NCBI GenBank assembly: GCA_021299675.1
Contig: JAJTIF010000114.1
Coordinates: forward strand, 1-5,045
Source of the DNA: Pseudomonadota bacterium
GTDB lineage: Bacteria; Bdellovibrionota; Bacteriovoracia; Bacteriovoracales; Bacteriovoracaceae
Reading direction: 5' to 3'
DNA: 5,045 bases
The position numbers and the translations under genes are program-made. Positions 1 to 5,045 of this stretch are shown piece after piece; the first letter of the stretch is position 1, and every line of letters begins with the position of its first letter. The notes below the pieces were generated by a model. The model saw nothing but the letters and a program-made list of their open reading frames with translations, searched no databases and was not told the origin of the DNA.

Positions 1-23
1 CGACACTTAGGTCGGCACTCCAT
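1..23 (-). CDS. Possible start of a downstream gene: cysteine-cluster (YkgJ-type) protein, truncated by window edge
   Basis: After the tandem stop of the FHA gene, an ATG at 23-21 opens a frame that reads MECRPKC and then leaves the window. From memory, many YkgJ-family cysteine-cluster proteins (predicted Zn- or Fe-chelating) begin with a very similar MxCRxxC sequence followed by a Cys pair, which is the only reason for this call. No Shine-Dalgarno sequence precedes the ATG. A competing GTG start at 34-32 opens another frame. The next codon begins CG, so it would be Arg rather than the more usual small residue. If real, the gene follows the operon by 27 bases. Confidence 0.3.
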
Positions 24-50
24 ATCAACAACACATAAGTCAGGCAGTTA

Positions 51-1838
51 CTAGAGTTTCTCTGTCTCCGCAAAGAAGTTCAGCGGCTGTCTCACATCGA
101 CCACACCCCCGCCCTTTGGCTTCGGGAACTCGATGATACCTAGCACTTGCGCCATACAATCCACGCCCTTCTTCGAGAAGCGAGCATCTTTAGCCTTGAT
201 CGAAGTCTTAGAGACCCTACCCGATTGAGAAATCTGGAAATCCAGATCGATCACACCCTTAATATCAGAGGCTGTGACCAACTCCTGCTGGTAACAGTGT
301 CTAAACTGCGGCAGGTATTCCTGTAGAATCTTTCTCAAAAGCTCTGGATCCATAGAACCTAAGACCACTGTCTTGGGCTCGAGATAGGAGTGGTCAAAGC
401 CTTTCTTAGATACGAGACCCTTTGCACCGGCTGATGTTGCAGCGGCACCGCTCGCATCACTACCAAGCTTGCCTACCCCAACATTTGTACCGGTGGAAGT
501 CCCAGAGAGAGCAGATTGAGAAGACCCAATCCCTTTGTTGGTTGCCGCAGGAGCACGGCCAGTGGCTGAGGAGTCAGCTGGCGCGGTATACGACACCACC
601 GAATCAAGGCTCACGCTAGATTTGAATTTATAGGCCATCGGCTTAGGCGCTGGAGCTGCTGCGGGAGCCTCAGCCACTTTTGACTCGCTTGGAGCTGCCG
701 AGGCTGCAGCCGCCATTTGCGGCTGTGCTTTGGGCTGGTCTTGAGTTTTCTGACCAGTGTTTTCTGTCGTTGAGTTCACCTCAGTGGCTGAGATCTGAAC
801 ATTCGAATAACTATCTGTTTGCTGGACAGCTTTGTAGACGATCGTGATCTGTTTCACTTCCTCAGGCACTTGCTCCGGGAAGGTGATCAAGAGCAAGAGC
901 AAGAATGGGATAAAAATCCCGGCGGCGACTTTCGACGCTTCCTTATAGAAGAGACGATCACGCCAGAAAAGTGGTGCTGGACGGATCGTGAGGGTTTGCT
1001 CCACAAGGCGTAGAGAAACTTGGTGCACGCCATAGGTCAGGAATAAGTTTTTGCGACCAAGTTCTGGGTCGCGCGAAGAACTAAAACCCTCAGGAATCTT
1101 CAGGTCCCAACGGCCTTTGGTATGAGTGACAAGAGTCACATCATCGATGATGTCCGGGAACCAGATTTTGTTCTTTTCATGTTTAGGACTTAGGATCACA
1201 TCGTGCTTGGAGATATCCACGAACTGAACATCTAGCACCTGGCCTGAGGAGTAGACCACCACTTCGAGACGAACTTCAGCCCGATTGACTTCAAGATCCA
1301 GTGGCTCGACAGTGGAGTCCAGTGAATCGTGGTCGTGTTGCCCGTGCAGGTAGAAGGTGGGTTCAGAGATATTATCTTCTGTGTTGGCAGAGATGGTCAG
1401 GTCACAATACTCCTGATCAACAAGCGTCAAGCCTGCACGATCGGGCACATAGACAGGTGCGTCTGCTACCGCCGCTGCGACCAGTACGCCCACGTCTTTT
1501 TCCACGTCGAAGATGGCAAGGTCTTGCTCTTCGAGAAGATTGACGCTGAAAGCAAGGTCTGCAATTGTGAGTACGTCACCACTAAAGAGCTCAGACTGCT
1601 GGATGCGCTTACCATTAACAAAAGTCCCGTTGGTCGACGCCAGGTCGATGACCTTGAGATTTTCTCCTCTAACAATCAAGTAGCAATGCTGAGGAGATAT
1701 GCCCTTAGAATTGATAATGATGTCACACATCTCACCAGAGCCTACGAGGAGCTTGCTACGACTGAGAAGGTGGTTGCTGCTGATGCGAGCATCCAGTCCC
1801 TCTAGTTGAAAAATGTTAGTAAGCGACTTCTTGGCCAT
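51..1838 (-). CDS. FHA domain / single-pass membrane / AgmX-PglI C-terminal domain protein (GltG/PglI-like)
   Basis: This 595-residue protein probably links a cytoplasmic signal to an envelope machine. An FHA domain lies at about residues 28-99, with S48, H51, the STNGT motif at 68-72 and N75-G76; the usual Arg after the first Gly is Ser (G33-S34). A beta-rich region at about 187-286 resembles a second, degenerate FHA-like sandwich. A basic stretch (WRDR, YKEASK) precedes one hydrophobic segment at 304-320, so the N-terminus should be cytoplasmic and the C-terminus periplasmic. An Ala/Pro- then Gly/Ser-rich linker (about 360-480) leads to a TonB-like AgmX/PglI domain at 489-592, with FRHCY (C515), a second Cys at 561, FPKP and a GGG turn. 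The ATG start overlaps the previous stop by one base (TAATG) and has GGAG eight bases upstream. The gene ends in tandem stops, TAG then TAA. Domain order and neighbours fit GltG; NfsG of the spore-coat system is the main alternative. Confidence 0.85.
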   Translation of the reverse strand: MAKKSLTNIFQLEGLDARISSNHLLSRSKLLVGSGEMCDIIINSKGISPQHCYLIVRGENLKVIDLASTNGTFVNGKRIQQSELFSGDVLTIADLAFSVNLLEEQDLAIFDVEKDVGVLVAAAVADAPVYVPDRAGLTLVDQEYCDLTISANTEDNISEPTFYLHGQHDHDSLDSTVEPLDLEVNRAEVRLEVVVYSSGQVLDVQFVDISKHDVILSPKHEKNKIWFPDIIDDVTLVTHTKGRWDLKIPEGFSSSRDPELGRKNLFLTYGVHQVSLRLVEQTLTIRPAPLFWRDRLFYKEASKVAAGIFIPFLLLLLITFPEQVPEEVKQITIVYKAVQQTDSYSNVQISATEVNSTTENTGQKTQDQPKAQPQMAAAASAAPSESKVAEAPAAAPAPKPMAYKFKSSVSLDSVVSYTAPADSSATGRAPAATNKGIGSSQSALSGTSTGTNVGVGKLGSDASGAAATSAGAKGLVSKKGFDHSYLEPKTVVLGSMDPELLRKILQEYLPQFRHCYQQELVTASDIKGVIDLDFQISQSGRVSKTSIKAKDARFSKKGVDCMAQVLGIIEFPKPKGGGVVDVRQPLNFFAETEKL

Positions 1839-2653
1839 TATTTTTTCTCCGACATCGCCACGAGTTGCTCAGCCTGACGGCGGATACGCTCAGATAACTG
1901 TCCAGGGATTTTAAGCCCAGTACTCTTGAGATTTTTAACCAAACTCAAAGCCTCTTGAGGCCGACCTGAGAGCAGGTGCCACTGGGCGATGGTCAACGCA
2001 AAATCCTCACGGGTATGAAACTTGGACGGGATCTGAGACAGATGCACTCCTGCGTCCTTGAGGTTTTTCAACTGCACATAAGCGAGCGCTTTGAGATGAA
2101 CGACTTCAGCATCTTTGGCGTCCTTAAAAGGAGCGTTGTTGAGAATCTTGAGCGCTTCTTGATTGAGGTTTTGCTCCAAATAAAGTTGCGCTAGATTGAA
2201 AGCTGGACTGACAAACTGAGGGGCCATCTTGTGGGACTCTTTGAAAGAATCATAGGCCAGGCTCACTCTCCCCAAACGCTGATAAACCACTCCAAGGTTA
2301 TTCTTAACCATGGCTTTTTCTTCATTAGATTTTGACAGATCAAGGGCCATACCTAAGAAAAAGCGGGCCTCTTTAAGTTCTCCGTGCCAGGTCAGGCAGT
2401 TGCCGACCCAATTCCAGTAGCGCGCCGACTTGGCTTGTTGCTCGTACTGCTTGCGGGCATTCTCAGTAAAGGTAGAAAGGTCACCTTGGTAGCACTCTTT
2501 GAGAAGATGGTCTGACTTCTCCATGCTTACTCTTTTCCAAAGGCTTTCGGACTCGAAGAACTTAGACTCACTATCCACCAGAAGCTTTTGGTGCGGCTGC
2601 GAGGCACAGGCACCAAGGATCGCTAAAAGTGAGAGGGTTAAGACTGTATTCAT
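1838..2653 (-). CDS. TPR-containing lipoprotein (GltE/AglT-like)
   Basis: This 271-residue protein begins with a short hydrophobic signal ending in the lipobox LGAC, so signal peptidase II should cleave before C16, leaving a lipidated Cys followed by Ala-Ser. Ser at +3 and the absence of Asp at +2 favour the outer membrane by E. coli rules, which may not hold in this group. The rest is helical, with about five TPR-like pairs near residues 79-110, 113-146, 148-176, 182-208 and 215-243; the clearest has NNLGVVYQRLGR followed by AYDSFKES. TPR repeats bind proteins, so an adaptor role is likely and no catalytic residues are visible. The start is fixed by an in-frame TAA immediately upstream. It overlaps the previous stop as ATGA and has AGGAG seven bases upstream. 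The signal has no Lys or Arg before its hydrophobic core, which is unusual. Its place between a large TPR gene and an FHA/AgmX-PglI gene fits GltE (AglT) or NfsE; as an isolated TPR lipoprotein it would not be assignable. Confidence 0.8.
   Translation of the reverse strand: MNTVLTLSLLAILGACASQPHQKLLVDSESKFFESESLWKRVSMEKSDHLLKECYQGDLSTFTENARKQYEQQAKSARYWNWVGNCLTWHGELKEARFFLGMALDLSKSNEEKAMVKNNLGVVYQRLGRVSLAYDSFKESHKMAPQFVSPAFNLAQLYLEQNLNQEALKILNNAPFKDAKDAEVVHLKALAYVQLKNLKDAGVHLSQIPSKFHTREDFALTIAQWHLLSGRPQEALSLVKNLKSTGLKIPGQLSERIRRQAEQLVAMSEKK
1847..1850 (-). promoter_or_regulatory. Ribosome binding site for the FHA/AgmX-PglI gene
   Basis: GGAG stands eight bases before the ATG, separated by an A-rich spacer, and lies inside the last codons of the TPR lipoprotein gene. 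It supports the ATG at 1838 as the start and allows both coupled re-initiation at TAATG and independent initiation. Confidence 0.75.
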
Positions 2654-5045
2654 TTACGCACTCCTGAGATTTCATCCATCGTCGTCGCAGAGAGAGAGGT
2701 CTGAACCGGTGAAGCAAACACGATATCTCCTGAAGGAGTGCGTGAGGACTTCTTAAAGTCAACCACCTTGGTTTGAAACACTTTTGAGATGTTGTGCATC
2801 TCGCCTTTGAAGGAGGCCACAAAGTCTTTGTCTTCGTGCTTCACCTCGAGGCTTTGAAGAACGTCAGCGACTGAAGCGTAGAACCCCTGGAGCTGTTGGT
2901 TTGTTTGCTCACGAACCTTCCCAGACTCACTGGCCAGAAGAGGCTTGGCTTCCTCTCCTATTTTCTTAATTTCGAGCAAAAAAGCTTCTAGTTTGACGTT
3001 AAACTTTTCAGGGTCAAAGGCTTCATCTTTCTTCATCAATTCAAGCTTGAGCGTCTTCTCACGAGAGGACTGGAACTTCTCTTGTAGCTGGAAGTCATTC
3101 ATCAGAGCGGCGACCTTTGGGTGATCTTTCTCTCGTTTGAGATCACTTCTCAATGCACGCTGCTTCTCCTCTGGTTGATCCCAGTAAAGATCTAAGAGAT
3201 ATGACACGTATTCGTCTCGATCGAGGTTCTTCTTTTGGTCACTCCAGATGCCTGTCATGCGCTCGACATCGTTTTGATCCCAGTAGTACCAGAGCATGTA
3301 GCTCGCAATCTTTTTATGTACATCAGCTCCGGAGGAACATTTTGAGAATTCACTGAAACCATTCTTAGCGATTTGGTCGTCAGCTAGCACCAGATGAAAG
3401 CCATTTGATAGTTGCCAGAGACGATCCTGATCTTTTGAGCGGTCTTTGCAGGATTTTTTAAGCATCTGGTCTGTGAGGCGGACAGCTCCGCGGAACTCTC
3501 TCATATACGCCATCTTCTCAACCATTGTGGTCAACTGCGGAAGCTTTTCTTGCAGGTCTTTGTGCTCCATGATCTCCACAGACTTTTCCATCCAGGGGAT
3601 GGCCGCCACAGGACTTGAAAGATCCAGCTCCAACTCGGCGGCTTGGATACCGGCCAGGGAGCGAACTTTGATTGGATATATCGTCGTTTTATAAACGTCT
3701 TCAAAGATCTGCAAGGCCTCACGACGGCGACCAACTTTCACATGATCCTGCGCTGTAACGAAGAGGATCTGACCTAGGATGATCTCCGTTTGTTCGATGG
3801 TCTTAGAATCAAACTTAAGGAACCCACGTTTAAACTCACTGATCCAGTGAGTAATCTTCATGACCTCTTTGGCTTTAATGAAATCATCCACCAGAAGCTT
3901 CATCAGGTCTTGCTGATCCTTAAGGTCTTGGGGATAGGACTTGTTGTACTTTTCTAGCGCCACCACGGCTTTGTCATCATTTTTGAGTTCACGATGGAGC
4001 TGGAAGAGTTTTGGATAAATTTTGTGAGACATCTCATCTTTAGGAAAGATCTCAATGTGGTTCTCATAGGTATATACCAGAAGATTTTTCTGAGCACTCC
4101 CCTTCAGTTCCTCTTCACCGGTTATCGCCAGAAGAGAATTGAGGATCTTGCGTTGTCTCCCCTGGTCCACCACTGTCACAATCTTCGAGTCATCGAGCGC
4201 TTGCTTATAGGCATTTGCGGCTTCGGGGTAGTTGTTGACGGCGTAGTAGGTCTCACCAATGAAGTAAGCGTATTCATCTTTCTTCTCTTCATCGAGTTTT
4301 CTGAGGATCTTAAAGTAGCTCACGGTTCGCTCAAGGTCACGAGCGCCAAATTCATTTTCGGGTTTCTTGACGTTCTTAGCGGTTTGTAACTGGAGGAATC
4401 CAGCTACCGAGCGAACTTTCTCAACTCCATCTTCTCGCTGGCTCACAAGTTTCAATTCTGGCTGACGCTGGTCAAGTTCATAAAGATTGAGAAGTTTTTG
4501 CGAAACGCGTAAGTGATCATCCCAGCGCTTATAGGTGCGATAGAATTCGAGTTCATAGAGGACAAGCTCTTCTTGGTACTTATCAAGTTTACGCGCCCCA
4601 ATTAGATCTTGCATTTGATTAAGGATAGACTCTGTCTCTTTACCATGTCCTTTGTCCGCGGCTCTCTTCGCCAGCGAGAGCATGTAGGGTATTGGGTCTT
4701 GTTCGTTTTTCACATAAAATTCACGACCATCGTCAATTCGGTTTCCGAACACAAAAAAAGGAGCAAGATTCTGTAGTGACTGCTCGCGAATGTCCACGTA
4801 GCGAGAGTCTTTAGAGAGCTTATAAGCGATCTGGAGCTGCTCGATCGCATCGTTAAACCGGTTGGTCTTGAGGTAACACCAGCCGAGGTTCAGGTGGTGC
4901 TTTGGTTTCCAGTCATCCGACTCATCTAAGACTACCCTTTCATAGTAACGAATAGAGTCTTGGTACTGCTTTTCGTTGTAATAATAGTCAGCTAATGAGG
5001 TTTCAGCGTGATGACGCAGAGGAGTGCCATTCTTGATAAGTTTCA
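2650..5045 (-). CDS. Large TPR/alpha-solenoid protein, 5' end outside window (GltD/AgmU-like)
   Basis: The reading frame is open from the TGA stop to the right edge: 797 visible residues with no stop. A GTG at 4797-4795 can be read as a start, but the 82 codons upstream continue the same protein and encode two good TPR units (LADYYYNEKQYQDSIRYYE and LNLGWCYLKTNRFNDAIEQL). The gene therefore begins outside the window and its signal peptide cannot be seen. Further helical repeats follow; the clearest is FIGETYYAVNNYPEAANAY at about 4273-4215, with weaker ones through the middle. The last 150 or so residues are Lys/Glu-rich and helical, with a Ser/Thr-rich end. No enzymatic motif is visible, so a scaffold role is likely. 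The stop overlaps the next start as ATGA. Length above 797 residues, repeat type and position before a TPR lipoprotein fit GltD (AgmU), a large TPR protein of the gliding complex, or NfsD. Sequence divergence makes the exact orthology uncertain. Confidence 0.8.
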   Translation of the reverse strand, partial: KLIKNGTPLRHHAETSLADYYYNEKQYQDSIRYYERVVLDESDDWKPKHHLNLGWCYLKTNRFNDAIEQLQIAYKLSKDSRYVDIREQSLQNLAPFFVFGNRIDDGREFYVKNEQDPIPYMLSLAKRAADKGHGKETESILNQMQDLIGARKLDKYQEELVLYELEFYRTYKRWDDHLRVSQKLLNLYELDQRQPELKLVSQREDGVEKVRSVAGFLQLQTAKNVKKPENEFGARDLERTVSYFKILRKLDEEKKDEYAYFIGETYYAVNNYPEAANAYKQALDDSKIVTVVDQGRQRKILNSLLAITGEEELKGSAQKNLLVYTYENHIEIFPKDEMSHKIYPKLFQLHRELKNDDKAVVALEKYNKSYPQDLKDQQDLMKLLVDDFIKAKEVMKITHWISEFKRGFLKFDSKTIEQTEIILGQILFVTAQDHVKVGRRREALQIFEDVYKTTIYPIKVRSLAGIQAAELELDLSSPVAAIPWMEKSVEIMEHKDLQEKLPQLTTMVEKMAYMREFRGAVRLTDQMLKKSCKDRSKDQDRLWQLSNGFHLVLADDQIAKNGFSEFSKCSSGADVHKKIASYMLWYYWDQNDVERMTGIWSDQKKNLDRDEYVSYLLDLYWDQPEEKQRALRSDLKREKDHPKVAALMNDFQLQEKFQSSREKTLKLELMKKDEAFDPEKFNVKLEAFLLEIKKIGEEAKPLLASESGKVREQTNQQLQGFYASVADVLQSLEVKHEDKDFVASFKGEMHNISKVFQTKVVDFKKSSRTPSGDIVFASPVQTSLSATTMDEISGVRK
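2661..2665 (-). promoter_or_regulatory. Ribosome binding site for the TPR lipoprotein gene
   Basis: AGGAG lies seven bases upstream of the ATG, within the 3' end of the large TPR gene. With the in-frame TAA directly before the ATG, it settles the start that gives a complete lipoprotein signal. Confidence 0.8.

Noticed and set aside
1..14. A small inverted repeat (cgac/gtcg around a 6-base loop) after the FHA gene, considered as a terminator.
   Set aside because: The stem is only four base pairs, there is no following U-tract, and it overlaps the possible next coding start.
24..90. A possible promoter for the leftmost gene (TTGCGG, 17 bases, then TAACTG on the minus strand).
   Set aside because: The -10 candidate matches the consensus at only its first two positions and overlaps the tandem stop codons; the match is too weak.
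1138..1153. A perfect 16-base palindrome (acatcatcgatgatgt).
   Set aside because: It falls within the FHA/AgmX-PglI coding region and is explained by the codons for D-I-I-D-D-V. It is only slightly rarer than chance in 5 kb and no second copy was noticed, so I do not call it an operator.
1329..1805. A 158-codon plus-strand open frame opposite the FHA-encoding region.
   Set aside because: It lies wholly antisense to a gene with a recognisable FHA domain, its product has no familiar motif and an irregular Cys/Arg-rich composition, and no suitable ribosome binding site was noted. It is best read as a shadow frame.
3994..4389. A 131-codon plus-strand open frame with hydrophobic stretches, opposite the large TPR gene.
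   Set aside because: It is the reverse complement of Lys/Glu-rich helical coding sequence, which naturally yields Leu/Phe-rich antisense frames; nothing independent supports it.

Overview
The window is almost entirely filled by one minus-strand operon of three tightly overlapping genes. In transcription order (right to left) they are a large TPR protein whose 5' end lies beyond the right edge, a small TPR lipoprotein, and an FHA-transmembrane-TonB-like protein ending in an AgmX/PglI-type C-terminal domain. A few bases at the extreme left may be the start of a fourth gene. I see no tRNA, rRNA, CRISPR, insertion sequence or convincing terminator, and no gene-free stretch longer than about 30-50 bases.

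This gene set and order (large TPR protein, TPR lipoprotein, FHA/TonB-like inner-membrane protein) matches what I remember of the gltD-gltE-gltG part of the Myxococcus xanthus gliding cluster (older names agmU, aglT, pglI). It also matches the paralogous nfs genes that build the spore coat. These are envelope-spanning machines powered by TolQR/ExbBD/MotAB-like AglRQS motors. Homologues are known in deltaproteobacteria in the old sense, including Bdellovibrio and relatives. G+C is near one half by eye, and the proteins are Lys/Glu-rich rather than extremely GC-biased. A Bdellovibrionota-type organism therefore seems likelier to me than a high-GC myxobacterium. That assignment is inference.

Layout: 1-23, possible start of a cysteine-cluster protein; 51-1838, FHA/AgmX-PglI protein (GltG-like); 1838-2653, TPR lipoprotein (GltE-like); 2650 to beyond 5045, TPR alpha-solenoid protein (GltD-like). 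The junctions are a 4-base ATGA overlap and a 1-base TAATG overlap. Each downstream start has a good Shine-Dalgarno sequence inside the preceding gene. This is the pattern of a translationally coupled operon whose products work in one complex.

Likely joint role: the first gene product forms a long TPR scaffold, probably in the periplasm. The second is anchored to a membrane, probably the outer one, by a lipid on its N-terminal cysteine. The third spans the inner membrane once, with a cytoplasmic FHA domain and a long flexible periplasmic arm carrying a TonB-like tip. Together they could form a trans-envelope path from a proton-driven motor to the cell surface. Whether it serves gliding, polysaccharide transport or another process cannot be decided from this window.
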